Origin: an uncultured Bacteroidia bacterium
GTDB taxonomy: Bacteria > Bacteroidota > Bacteroidia > Bacteroidales > UBA932
Direction of reading: 5' to 3'
DNA: 64,000 nt
NCBI GenBank assembly: GCA_902792815.1
Contig: CADBAY010000001.1
Location: 62,001 to 126,000 of the forward strand
The notes below the pieces were generated by a model. That model made no database searches, had not been told where the DNA came from, and worked only from the letters and a program-made list of their open reading frames with translations. Numbering within the stretch: position 1 is the stretch's first letter; every line of letters begins with the position of its first letter. Positions 16,477-24,633 of the stretch are shown piece by piece. A program made the position numbers and the translations under genes.

Positions 16477-18402
16477 CTAAAGATAAGTCTCGAAATAATC
16501 CGTAACCTTCAAATACAACTGCTCGCGCCACGCACCTCCCACATTATGCTCGCTGCAAGGGTAAGGGAAATAATCGGCAAGCACATTATGCTCCACACAC
16601 GACTGTATAAAACTCATCGAATTGATAGGCAGCACCGTACCATCCTCCATACCCTGGCAGATAAGCAGCCTCCCGCTCACGCGCGAAGCCTTGTCAACAA
16701 GAGAAGTCAGCGCGAATCCCTCGGGATTGGTCTCGGGATTGTCCATGTAGCGCTCGCCGTACATAACCTCATACCACTTCCAGTCAATCACCGGACCGCC
16801 GGCAGCCGCCACTTTGAAAAGGTCGGGCCTGGAAGTCTTGAGAGTGATGGTCATAAAACCGCCATAACTCCATCCAAGCACGCCTATGCGCCCGGTATCG
16901 ACCCAGCCCTCGGCAATCAACTGCCCGAGGCCCTTGATCTGGTCGGCCATCTCTTCCTGGCCGCAGCGGCGGTTGATAGCCTTCTCGAAGGCGGCTCCGC
17001 GGTTGTCAGTCCCACGGTTGTCCTGGACGTAAAGCACGTACCCCTTCTGGGCCATCAGCAGTTCCCAAGGCCTGTAACCGGCAAGCCAGCTATCGGTAAC
17101 CATCTGAGAATGAGGGCCTCCGTACACATACACTATAAGCGGATACTTTTTCGAAGGGTCAAACCCGGCAGGCTTGACAAGGCGGTAGTAGTTGACAAAA
17201 GCAGGATCGGCGGAAGGGACGGTTCCCATCTCCACAGTCACACCGCTGAAAGCCTCCATAGGGTCGGAAGCCTCATGCAGCACCTTCTCAAGGGTACCGT
17301 CAGAGCGGCGCAGCTCGGTACGCGCAAGCACGTCAACCGCGCTCCAGCGGTCGATGAAACGGGTCAGGTCGCCGCTCATCTGCACGCGGTGGCTGCCACT
17401 GCCGGAAGTCAGCTGCTGACCCTTGCCGATACGGACTTTGGAGAGCTTCTGCGGCTTGCGTCCAGCCGTAAGCTTGGTCAGGCGCAGCCTGAAAAGATGA
17501 TTCTCCACGGGAGATACCTCAGCAGAAGTATAGTACACCCACTCTCCGTCGTTGGCGACGTACGACACGTCGGCGCTGCAATTGGTAAGGCGCCTGATAC
17601 CTCCCTGAAGGTCACACAGATAGAGCTGCCGGTAGCCGTCACGGTTGTCGGTACGGTAGATAAAGAACTCCGTTCCCTTGACGAACCACACTCCGTCGCG
17701 CGGCTCGACCCAGGCATCGTTATGCTCTTCGAACAGAGTCTTTTCCAGAGCTCCCGTGGAAGCGCTGTAAAGCTGCATCTTGAGATTGTGCTGGGCACGG
17801 TCAAGCACCTGTACCAGAATAGCGCGCGAATCGGGCGTCCAGCTCACTCCTGCAATATAGCGCTCATCATCGAATTCATTGACCTGTAAGGTATTGAGGA
17901 CATTGCCAAGAGTGTCGCACACGCACAAAGACACATGCTCCGAAGGCATGCCGTTCATAGGGTACTTGATAGATTTGAGACTGCCGGCGCGCGGGCGGAT
18001 GTCCAGCAGTGGGAATGAAGTGACGGCCGTTTCATCCACACGGTACACCGCCAGCAGGCTTCCGTCAGGCGAAGGATACCACCCCGCATTGATTCCGAAC
18101 TCGTTGCGCGACGGCACCTTGCCGTACGTCACCTCGGGATTGGATGACTTGGGAAGCACCGGCGGACGGTATGGGCGGCGGACAGGTTTGTCGGTAAGGG
18201 TGGAGCCTTCAGTCCACCCGAAATACTTCTGCGCCGGAGTTGTGACCCTGCGGGTTATATCGTTGCAGTTCAACATTTTGCCCTTTTCAGAGCCCACCAC
18301 CGTACTCTTGATTACGGTACGCTGCGAGGCCTCCTGCCCATAGAGCGGAGAGCCCAGCAATACAACGGCACCCAAGGCCGCAAACAAAAATGAATGTCTC
18401 AT
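16477..18402 (-). CDS. Secreted S9B dipeptidyl peptidase IV-type serine peptidase
   Basis: The ATG at 18402 gives a 641-residue protein with a typical signal peptide (MRHSFLFAALGAVVLL, cleavage near L-Y-G-Q). The frame is open further upstream but that extension has no signal and crosses the divergent promoters. The N-terminal part is an eight-bladed beta-propeller (DPPIV_N) with repeated 'Y...DG..Vyy' blades. The C-terminal alpha/beta-hydrolase domain has the catalytic triad: Ser512 in GWSYGG, Asp587 in GMEDGTV and His619 in SEHNVGG. 'DNRGTDNRG' matches the family's oxyanion region. Expected to release Xaa-Pro or similar dipeptides in the periplasm. First gene of the leftward operon reaching the PhoH gene. 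It is somewhat shorter than many DPP-IV proteins (about 700-730). Confidence 0.92.
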   Translation of the reverse strand: MRHSFLFAALGAVVLLGSPLYGQEASQRTVIKSTVVGSEKGKMLNCNDITRRVTTPAQKYFGWTEGSTLTDKPVRRPYRPPVLPKSSNPEVTYGKVPSRNEFGINAGWYPSPDGSLLAVYRVDETAVTSFPLLDIRPRAGSLKSIKYPMNGMPSEHVSLCVCDTLGNVLNTLQVNEFDDERYIAGVSWTPDSRAILVQVLDRAQHNLKMQLYSASTGALEKTLFEEHNDAWVEPRDGVWFVKGTEFFIYRTDNRDGYRQLYLCDLQGGIRRLTNCSADVSYVANDGEWVYYTSAEVSPVENHLFRLRLTKLTAGRKPQKLSKVRIGKGQQLTSGSGSHRVQMSGDLTRFIDRWSAVDVLARTELRRSDGTLEKVLHEASDPMEAFSGVTVEMGTVPSADPAFVNYYRLVKPAGFDPSKKYPLIVYVYGGPHSQMVTDSWLAGYRPWELLMAQKGYVLYVQDNRGTDNRGAAFEKAINRRCGQEEMADQIKGLGQLIAEGWVDTGRIGVLGWSYGGFMTITLKTSRPDLFKVAAAGGPVIDWKWYEVMYGERYMDNPETNPEGFALTSLVDKASRVSGRLLICQGMEDGTVLPINSMSFIQSCVEHNVLADYFPYPCSEHNVGGAWREQLYLKVTDYFETYL

Positions 18403-18409
18403 ACAGACA

Positions 18410-18417
18410 CAAAGATA
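18410..18417 (-). promoter_or_regulatory. -7 element for the DPP-IV operon, almost at the start codon
   Basis: TATCTTTG on the minus strand is a perfect TAnnTTTG. Only 7 bases separate it from the ATG, so the mRNA would have almost no leader. The usual -33 TTG is not obvious. Confidence 0.5.
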
Positions 18418-18432
18418 ATCAAAAATAATTGC

Positions 18433-18440
18433 TAATTTCG
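18433..18440 (+). promoter_or_regulatory. Probable -7 element for the histidine phosphatase gene
   Basis: TAATTTCG lies 21 bases before the ATG, within the 23-base block shared with the ppdK promoter. ATTGCTAA occurs twice (18428-18435 and 18443-18450). It faces away from the DPP-IV promoter, so the 59-base gap serves two divergent genes. Confidence 0.45.
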
Positions 18441-18461
18441 CGATTGCTAAATTAACTACAG

Positions 18462-19811
18462 ATGATGAAGAAAATAGCGCTGTTGCTCGCCTTATGCTGC
18501 CTTTCCGCAGCTCTGTTCGGGCAAGGCAGAGACGCGTTCGAAGAAATCCGCCAGGACCCTTACCGGGCCGGTTCGGTGTTCTATATGTACAATCACGACG
18601 GGATACCCGCCCACGCCGCCGCACCCAAGGGATTCAAACCTTTTTACATAAGCCACTACGGACGGCACGGAGCCCGCAACCACTCTGCCAACAGCGACTA
18701 CGAATCAGTGATGGCGCTGTTCAGCGCCGCCCACCAGCGGGGCCTGCTGACCGAGCGAGGGAAAGAGTTCCTCAATCGCTATCGCCCTGTCTATGAGGCA
18801 ATAAGGGGCTGCGGCGGAGACCTTACCGGACTGGGGCGCGAGCAGCAGCACAAGATAGCTCATAACATGTACCGCAACTACCCCAGGGTATTCCGCAAGA
18901 ACGCCCGCATCGATGCGGTTTCGACCATAGTCCCCCGCTGCATCCTCACCATGTCGGCATTTGCCGAGCAGCTGCAGCACGACAATCCGCGCCTGCAGAT
19001 CGACATGCAGGCAAGCAACTCCACCATGGGTTACCTCAACCCCTTCAGCCTTTCCAACCCCGACATCCAGCCCACCGACGAGGGCTACAACAACAAATAC
19101 GCCTACTGGCAGAAGGGCTACCGCCAGATGTGCGAGCAGCAGCAAACTCCCGAAGCGGTTTTCTCTCCCCTGCTTAAAGACCTGTCTATTCTCGAAGAAT
19201 TCGGAGGTGCTCGCAAACTCGAGTGCGACGTATTTGCAATAGCACTCAACGCCCAGTGCAACGAGAAGGTCGAAAAGAATCTTATAGAGTTCATCCCTTA
19301 CGACGAACTCTGCAAGGTCTTCGAGTGTTACAACTACCGCTTTTATTGTTCAAAAGGAGCTGATACCTTGTGGCAGAAGGGGCGTCAGTGGGCGTTTGTC
19401 TGGCGCACCATGCAAGACATAATCGACAAGGCCGACAGCGACATCAGCACCGGCGAATATGCCGCCAGGCTGCGTTTCGGGCACGATATCATAGCAATGT
19501 CGCTGTTCGTGCTGCTGGATATCGACGGCTACAACAAGCCCGCGGGCAAAGCCTCCGAGGTTAAAGACGTTTTCCGTTCGTACGACTTCCCCATGTCGCT
19601 TAACATCCAGTTCGTATTCTACCGCAACTGCAAGGGTGAAATACTGGTACGTATGATGTACAACGAGCGCGACATGGCGCTGCCCATCGCCGACTGCGGC
19701 ACTCCTTATTACTACCGCTGGGAAGACCTGCGCGCGTTCGCGCTCAAGAGGATAGAGATCGCGAAGGGTATCATAGCGTCAACCCAGGCCCCGCCCAAAG
19801 TGAAAAATTAA
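18462..19811 (+). CDS. Secreted histidine-type phosphatase (acid phosphatase/phytase branch)
   Basis: A 449-residue exported protein with signal peptide about 1-20. The catalytic motif R-H-G-A-R is at residues 68-72 (SHYGRHGARNH), where His69 would form the phosphohistidine intermediate. The second motif is a His-Asp pair in 'RFGHDIIAMSL' near residue 344, the usual proton donor. This is branch 2 of the histidine phosphatase superfamily, which includes phytases and the MINPP-like inositol phosphate phosphatases known in Bacteroides. A paralogue of similar plan lies at 45718-46968. The ATG is doubled (Met-Met); the second would give the more typical M-K-K start. The truA start follows after 4 bases. 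Confidence 0.88.
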   Translation: MMKKIALLLALCCLSAALFGQGRDAFEEIRQDPYRAGSVFYMYNHDGIPAHAAAPKGFKPFYISHYGRHGARNHSANSDYESVMALFSAAHQRGLLTERGKEFLNRYRPVYEAIRGCGGDLTGLGREQQHKIAHNMYRNYPRVFRKNARIDAVSTIVPRCILTMSAFAEQLQHDNPRLQIDMQASNSTMGYLNPFSLSNPDIQPTDEGYNNKYAYWQKGYRQMCEQQQTPEAVFSPLLKDLSILEEFGGARKLECDVFAIALNAQCNEKVEKNLIEFIPYDELCKVFECYNYRFYCSKGADTLWQKGRQWAFVWRTMQDIIDKADSDISTGEYAARLRFGHDIIAMSLFVLLDIDGYNKPAGKASEVKDVFRSYDFPMSLNIQFVFYRNCKGEILVRMMYNERDMALPIADCGTPYYYRWEDLRAFALKRIEIAKGIIASTQAPPKVKN

Positions 19812-19815
19812 CGAG

Positions 19816-20703
19816 ATGCGTTACCGGATAGACCTCAGCTACGATGGCGCCCCGTTCTGCGGCTGGCAGATCCAGCCCTCCGATCCATCGGTACAGGAAG
19901 AGCTCGAAAAAGCGCTTTCCACCCTGCTGCGCTCAAGCGTAGGGGTTGTGGGAGCGGGACGCACCGACACGGGAGTGAGCGCCACCCGCTACGTGGCCCA
20001 TTTTGACTTTGATGGCGCAATTGACTGTAAGCAATTGGCTTACAAGCTAAACGCCATACTCCCCAAGGCTATCTCCATTCAGGGCATAGCTCCCGCAGCG
20101 GACGACTTTCACGCCCGCTTCGATGCGGTATGCCGCCAGTATCAATACTACATACATCGCCGCAAAGACCCGTTCCTTGAGGGGCGCTCGTTCTATTACG
20201 GCTATCCCGATGTCGATTTCGAGGCAATGAACAAAGCCGCCGAGCTGCTCCTTGGGAGGCACGATTTCAGCTGCTTCGAAAAATCGGGCGGCGACAACAA
20301 AACTTCCGTCTGCACAGTTTACAAAGCCATCTGGGAGCCTTACACCCCCGAACTCAGCAGCTTGAAGAACGCAACCTGTCCGGAGCCTGCTCCGGCAGCA
20401 TTTTTCCCAGGTTTTTTTGCTGCCGGAGCAGGCCCCGGTCAGGCTGCTGACTCAGGCAGCGGTTTTATCTACTGGCGATTCACTATCGAGGCCGACAGGT
20501 TCCTCCGCAACATGGTCCGGGCCATAGTAGGCACCCTGCTCGAAGTTGGACGCTCGCGCCGCTCCAAAGCCGATTTCGCATCGCTAATTTTGGATGCCCC
20601 CTCCTCCCCCGGCACCCCTCAGACAGAAAAACCAAGCCTCCGCTCCAATGCCGGCGAATCCGTCCCAGGACACGCCCTTTTCCTGACTGACATCCGCTAT
20701 TGA
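19816..20703 (+). CDS. truA: tRNA pseudouridine(38-40) synthase TruA with an internal insertion
   Basis: A 295-residue enzyme that makes pseudouridine at positions 38-40 of the tRNA anticodon arm. The catalytic Asp51 is in GAGRTDTGVSA, and the C-terminal motif is 'EADRFLRNMVRAIVGTLLEVGR'. TruA is usually about 240-270 residues. The excess lies mainly in one segment (residues about 175-215), a run rich in Ala, Pro and Gly encoded by a large inverted repeat at 20375-20443. The C-terminus is also atypical, with a Pro/Ser-rich stretch before the last beta strand. All catalytic motifs lie outside the insertion and the frame is kept, so the enzyme is probably active. Confidence 0.93.
   Translation: MRYRIDLSYDGAPFCGWQIQPSDPSVQEELEKALSTLLRSSVGVVGAGRTDTGVSATRYVAHFDFDGAIDCKQLAYKLNAILPKAISIQGIAPAADDFHARFDAVCRQYQYYIHRRKDPFLEGRSFYYGYPDVDFEAMNKAAELLLGRHDFSCFEKSGGDNKTSVCTVYKAIWEPYTPELSSLKNATCPEPAPAAFFPGFFAAGAGPGQAADSGSGFIYWRFTIEADRFLRNMVRAIVGTLLEVGRSRRSKADFASLILDAPSSPGTPQTEKPSLRSNAGESVPGHALFLTDIRY
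20375..20443. repeat. Palindromic element inserted in the truA coding sequence
   Basis: Arms 20375-20400 and 20418-20443 are inverted repeats of 26 bases with two mismatches; the inner 15 bases are perfect (CCTGCTCCGGCAGCA and its complement). The 17-base loop is T-rich. It encodes an Ala/Pro/Gly-rich stretch absent from ordinary TruA. It looks like a REP- or MITE-like palindrome that entered in frame. Confidence 0.75.
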
Positions 20704-20741
20704 CGCCTCAACACGGGCACATTTTTTGCAGTAAAAATGAC

Positions 20742-20764
20742 GCGCGCAGGATTAACCCGCGCGC
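20742..20764. other. GC-rich hairpin upstream of the Bat operon
   Basis: GCGCGC (20742-20747) pairs with GCGCGC (20759-20764), with inner G-G/C-C pairs and loop ATTAA. No T-run follows on the plus strand. It lies between the truA stop and the moxR ATG and could be a leader structure for the Bat operon or a weak 3' end for truA. Confidence 0.5.
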
Positions 20765-20793
20765 TTAACTATTGCGCTAATAAACCAAACAAT

Positions 20794-21786
20794 ATGGAAA
20801 GTGTAAACATCAAGGAACTCAACGACCGCATACAGAAAGAAAGCGAATTCGTTGATATCCTCTCTCTCGAAATGGGCAAGGTCATAGTAGGCCAGAAGCA
20901 GCTCGTAGAAAACCTGATGATAGCCCTCCTGGCCGACGGACACATACTTCTGGAAGGTATGCCCGGTCTTGCCAAAACCTTAGCCATCAGCACATTATCA
21001 AAGGCCATCAATGCCAAATTCAGCCGCATCCAGTTCACTCCCGACCTGCTGCCAGCCGACGTGACCGGCACCCTCATCTACTCCCAGAAGAAAGAGGAGT
21101 TCGAGGTTCACAAGGGCCCCATCTTCGCCAATTTCGTCCTTGCCGACGAGATCAACCGAGCCCCCGCCAAAGTGCAGTCGGCACTGCTGGAAGCTATGCA
21201 GGAGCGCCAGGTCACCCTGGGCGACCAGACCTATCATCTGCCCGAGCCCTTCCTGGTAATGGCCACGCAGAACCCCGTCGAGCAGGAAGGCACCTATCCC
21301 CTCCCCGAGGCCCAGGTGGACCGTTTCATGCTCAAATGCATAGTGAACTACCCGCGCAAAGAAGAGGAGAAACTCATAGTGCGCATGAACAACGGCGGCC
21401 AGTTCCCCGAACCTAATGCCGTAGTATCGCCCGAAGACATCATCCGCGCCCGCAAAATCGTCCGCGAAGTTTATATGGACGAGAAGATCGAGCGCTACAT
21501 AGTTGACATAGTGTTTGCTACCCGCACTCCCGCCGAGTACGGCCTCAAGGAACTCGAGAGCCTCATCGCATTCGGCGGCTCGCCGCGTGCCAGCATATCC
21601 CTGAGCCTTGCCGCAAAGGCCTACGCATTCATCAAGCGCAGGGGCTACGTGATCCCCGAAGACGTTAGGGCCGTTTGCTACGAGGTCCTGCGCCACCGCA
21701 TCGGGCTCACCTACGAGGCCGAGGCCGAGAACGTCACCACCGAACAGATCATCGAAAAAGTCATCAACGCAGTCATAGTACCGTAA
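20794..21786 (+). CDS. MoxR-family AAA+ ATPase of the Bat operon
   Basis: The ATG at 20794 (MESVNIKEL) gives 330 residues; in-frame starts further upstream run through the GC hairpin and are less likely. It is a MoxR AAA+ chaperone-like ATPase: Walker A GMPGLAKT, Walker B 'LADEINRAPAKVQSALLEAM' and the sensor 'MATQNPVEQEGTYPLPEAQVDRF'. MoxR proteins remodel or activate partners with von Willebrand A domains, and here the partners are encoded directly downstream. It is the first gene of a complete Bat (Bacteroides aerotolerance) operon. The stop TAA shares its last base with the next ATG (TAATG). Confidence 0.95.
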   Translation: MESVNIKELNDRIQKESEFVDILSLEMGKVIVGQKQLVENLMIALLADGHILLEGMPGLAKTLAISTLSKAINAKFSRIQFTPDLLPADVTGTLIYSQKKEEFEVHKGPIFANFVLADEINRAPAKVQSALLEAMQERQVTLGDQTYHLPEPFLVMATQNPVEQEGTYPLPEAQVDRFMLKCIVNYPRKEEEKLIVRMNNGGQFPEPNAVVSPEDIIRARKIVREVYMDEKIERYIVDIVFATRTPAEYGLKELESLIAFGGSPRASISLSLAAKAYAFIKRRGYVIPEDVRAVCYEVLRHRIGLTYEAEAENVTTEQIIEKVINAVIVP

Positions 21787-22670
21787 TGGACAACGCGACT
21801 GAATTGCTCAAGAAGGTCCGCAAGATCGAAATCAAGACCAAGGCGCTCTCGCACCAGATCTTCGCCGGCGAATACCACTCCGCGTTCAAAGGACGCGGTA
21901 TGGCGTTCAGCGAAGTGCGTGAGTACCAATGGGGAGACGATGTGCGGAGCATGGACTGGAACGTGACCGCACGGCTCCGCAGCCCGTACGTGAAGGTGTT
22001 CGAAGAAGAACGCGAACTCACGGTGGTGCTGCTGGTAGATGTGAGCCGTTCGGGCCTGTTCGGCACCGCATCGCAGACCAAGCGCGAGACCCTTGCCGAG
22101 ATTGCCGCCGTGCTGAGTTTCAGCGCCATCCTCAATAACGACAAGGTAGGAGCCCTGTTCTTCAGCGACCGCATAGAGAAGTTCATACCTCCCGGAAAGG
22201 GACGCAGCCACTTGCTGCACATCATAAGGGAGATGCTCCAATTGGAGCCGCAGTCGGACGGGACGGACATCGGAGGGGCCCTGCGCTTCCTTGCCAACGG
22301 CATCAAGAAGAAGTGTACCGCATTCATACTCAGCGATATGCTCGACGTTGACGAGGGCGGCTCGCCCCGATACGAGGACGCGCTCAAGGTGGCGGCCGGC
22401 AGGCACGAGCTGTCCATCATCAAGGTCCACGACCCGCGTGAACGCTCCATCGTACCGGTCGGCCTCGTGCACATCAAGGACGCCGAGAGCGGCCGTTCGG
22501 CCTGGATCAACACCGACTCCCCCAAGGTTCGCAAGGCCTACGAGCAGTGGTTCGCCACCCTCGGCCAGAAAGAAGAAAAACTGTACAACAAATACCAAAT
22601 AGACAGTGTAGACATCGCCACGGACCAAGACTATGTCAAAGGCCTCATGGCGCTATTCCATCATAAATGA
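21786..22670 (+). CDS. DUF58 protein of the Bat operon
   Basis: The ATG at 21786 overlaps the moxR stop and gives 294 residues. The DUF58 signature region is 'GEYHSAFKGRGMAFSEVREY' followed by 'GDDVRSMDWNVTAR'. A degenerate VWA domain follows, with the MIDAS-like D-V-S-R-S in 'VVLLVDVSRSGLF'. No membrane segment is evident, so it is probably cytoplasmic or peripheral. MoxR-DUF58 pairs are a standard module. The stop overlaps the next start as ATGA. Confidence 0.93.
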   Translation: MDNATELLKKVRKIEIKTKALSHQIFAGEYHSAFKGRGMAFSEVREYQWGDDVRSMDWNVTARLRSPYVKVFEEERELTVVLLVDVSRSGLFGTASQTKRETLAEIAAVLSFSAILNNDKVGALFFSDRIEKFIPPGKGRSHLLHIIREMLQLEPQSDGTDIGGALRFLANGIKKKCTAFILSDMLDVDEGGSPRYEDALKVAAGRHELSIIKVHDPRERSIVPVGLVHIKDAESGRSAWINTDSPKVRKAYEQWFATLGQKEEKLYNKYQIDSVDIATDQDYVKGLMALFHHK

Positions 22671-23650
22671 AACTGTTGATACTCATACTGACGGCTTTGC
22701 TGGACATAGTTCCCTCCGGAGATGCCACCCTGCAGCAACTCCAGAAGCGTGACTCCATACTCATTGCCGATCAGATAAGATATGGCGTGACCATCGAGGA
22801 CGTCAAGGCGGGGGAGAAAATCGCCCTGCCCGACTTCAGCGCCGCGTCCAACGACACGCTGACCATCCTTGGCGGCTGGCAGCTTGACACCCTTGTCAAC
22901 GGAAAGGCGGTCCGCTCGCGCAACGCCAAGGCCGCGGCAAGGCTCCTTCGCAAGCCCTTCGCGCTCAAGGCCTCCATAGTATTGGTCCCGTTCGAGGAAG
23001 GGCATTACGCCCTGCCCGACGTGCCGGTTATCCGCGAGTCGGACACGCTCGTTTTCAAAGGCTTGGAGATGGACGTCAAGACCATGCCAGTTGATACCGC
23101 CACCTTTGAAATCCACGACATCAAGGGGCAGATCCTTTACCCCGTAACCTTCAAGGAGTTGCTCCCCTGGATAGGCGGAGGGCTGCTGGCCGCCGCCATC
23201 ATAGCCCTCGCAGTATGGCTCATAGTAAGGGCCTCCAAACGCAAGGCAGAAGCACTCAAGCCCAAAGATCCGGCATACATCGTCGCCCTGCGAGAGCTTG
23301 ACAAGTACCGCTCCGACAAATACTGGGCGCCCGACAAGCAAAAGGCGTTCTACTCTGGCATCACCGACGCTCTCAAGTTCTATATGGACGAGCGCTTCGG
23401 AGTGGACGCGCCCGAGATGACCACAGCCGAGCTCTTCGACGCCCTCAAGAGCGACAAAGACATCACACCCGAGATGTACTCTTCGCTAAAGGAACTCTTT
23501 GAGAGGGCGGACTTTGTGAAGTTTGCCAAGCACATAGCGTCCGAGCAGGAGAATGCAGCGGCGCTGCCCCTGGCCGTACGCTTTGTAACCACCACGTATC
23601 AGACAGACCTTGAGAAGGAAACCGGCGGGCAGGAGGCCGCGGATGACTGA
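22667..23650 (+). CDS. Single-span membrane protein of the Bat operon, function unknown
   Basis: A 327-residue protein with an N-terminal signal (MKLLILILTALLDIVPSGDA). A periplasmic domain of about 140 residues is rich in beta strands ('GEKIALPDF', 'FALKASIVLVPFEEGHYALP'). One transmembrane helix follows at about 165-188 (LLPWIGGGLLAAAIIALAVW), then a charged helical C-terminal domain. Bat operons of Bacteroidetes regularly carry a protein of this plan between the DUF58 gene and batA. It resembles BatD in combining a beta domain, one membrane span and a cytoplasmic helical part. Start and stop overlap both neighbours, so translation is coupled. Confidence 0.85.
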   Translation: MKLLILILTALLDIVPSGDATLQQLQKRDSILIADQIRYGVTIEDVKAGEKIALPDFSAASNDTLTILGGWQLDTLVNGKAVRSRNAKAAARLLRKPFALKASIVLVPFEEGHYALPDVPVIRESDTLVFKGLEMDVKTMPVDTATFEIHDIKGQILYPVTFKELLPWIGGGLLAAAIIALAVWLIVRASKRKAEALKPKDPAYIVALRELDKYRSDKYWAPDKQKAFYSGITDALKFYMDERFGVDAPEMTTAELFDALKSDKDITPEMYSSLKELFERADFVKFAKHIASEQENAAALPLAVRFVTTTYQTDLEKETGGQEAADD

Positions 23651-24633
23651 TGTATTTCGAGTATCCCAAACTGCTCTGGCTGCTTGCGGTGCCTGCGCTT
23701 CTGGTGCTCCACTATCTGTGGATGGAACTGCGCGAGCGCCGTCCGCACCTGAGGGTATCCAAGGCCGCGCCCTGGATGCAGGCCGGCACTTCCCCGCTGG
23801 CCATATTGCGGCACCTGCCGTTCCTGCTGCGCACAGCCGCGCTATGTCTTATCATAGTGGCAATCGCCCGGCCGCGCTCCAGCACCGAAATCGAAAAAAT
23901 AGATACGGAAGGCATTGACATCACCCTGGCAATGGACGTTTCGACCAGTATGCTGGCCCGCGACTTCAACCCCGACCGTATAAGCGCCGCCAAAGATATT
24001 GCCATAGAATTCATCGCCCAGAGGCCTTCGGACCGCATGGCTATCGTGGTATTTGCTGGAGAGAGCTACACCCAGTGCCCGCTAACCACCGACCGCGCCA
24101 CCCTTATCAACCTCATGAAGGAGGTGCAGACCGGGCTCATCGAAGACGGCACGGCCATAGGCAACGGACTTGCAACGGCAGTGGCCCGAATGAAGGACTC
24201 CGACGCCAAGAGCCGCGTGGTGATTCTGCTGACCGACGGTGTGAACAACTCCGGAGAGGTGTCGCCACAGACAGCGGCCGAGATTGCAAAGACTTACGGA
24301 ATAAGGGTTTACACCATCGGAGTCGGTGCCAACGGCATGGCTCCCTATCCTGTCATCACGCCCTGGGGAATGGACGTGCAGCAGATGAAGGTGGAGATCG
24401 ACGAAGACCTGCTCAAGAACATTGCCGACGTGACCGGAGGGCGCTATTTCCGCGCTACCGACAACACTAAGCTGTCGGAAATCTACTCGGAGATCAACAA
24501 GATGGAGAAGGCCCGCACCACCATCGACAGTTTCCCGGTTTATAAAGAATTGTTCGGAAAATATGCTCTGTGGGCCCTTGTGTGCCTGCTTCTTGAGCTT
24601 GTTATCCGTTTGATTATAAGGAGGATGCCGTGA
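23650..24633 (+). CDS. batA: BatA: membrane-anchored VWA domain protein
   Basis: A 327-residue protein with an N-terminal hydrophobic hairpin (about 5-20 and 55-75) and a C-terminal membrane helix (about 300-322). Between them is a von Willebrand A domain with an intact MIDAS: D-V-S-T-S in 'AMDVSTSMLARDF', the Thr in 'CPLTTDRATL' and 'LLTDGVNNSG'. This is the classical BatA topology. The start overlaps the preceding stop (TGATG). Confidence 0.93.
   Translation: MYFEYPKLLWLLAVPALLVLHYLWMELRERRPHLRVSKAAPWMQAGTSPLAILRHLPFLLRTAALCLIIVAIARPRSSTEIEKIDTEGIDITLAMDVSTSMLARDFNPDRISAAKDIAIEFIAQRPSDRMAIVVFAGESYTQCPLTTDRATLINLMKEVQTGLIEDGTAIGNGLATAVARMKDSDAKSRVVILLTDGVNNSGEVSPQTAAEIAKTYGIRVYTIGVGANGMAPYPVITPWGMDVQQMKVEIDEDLLKNIADVTGGRYFRATDNTKLSEIYSEINKMEKARTTIDSFPVYKELFGKYALWALVCLLLELVIRLIIRRMP

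Noticed and set aside
18403..18624. Upstream extension of the DPP-IV gene
   Set aside because: It would remove the signal peptide from the N-terminus and run through the divergent promoters into the phosphatase gene.
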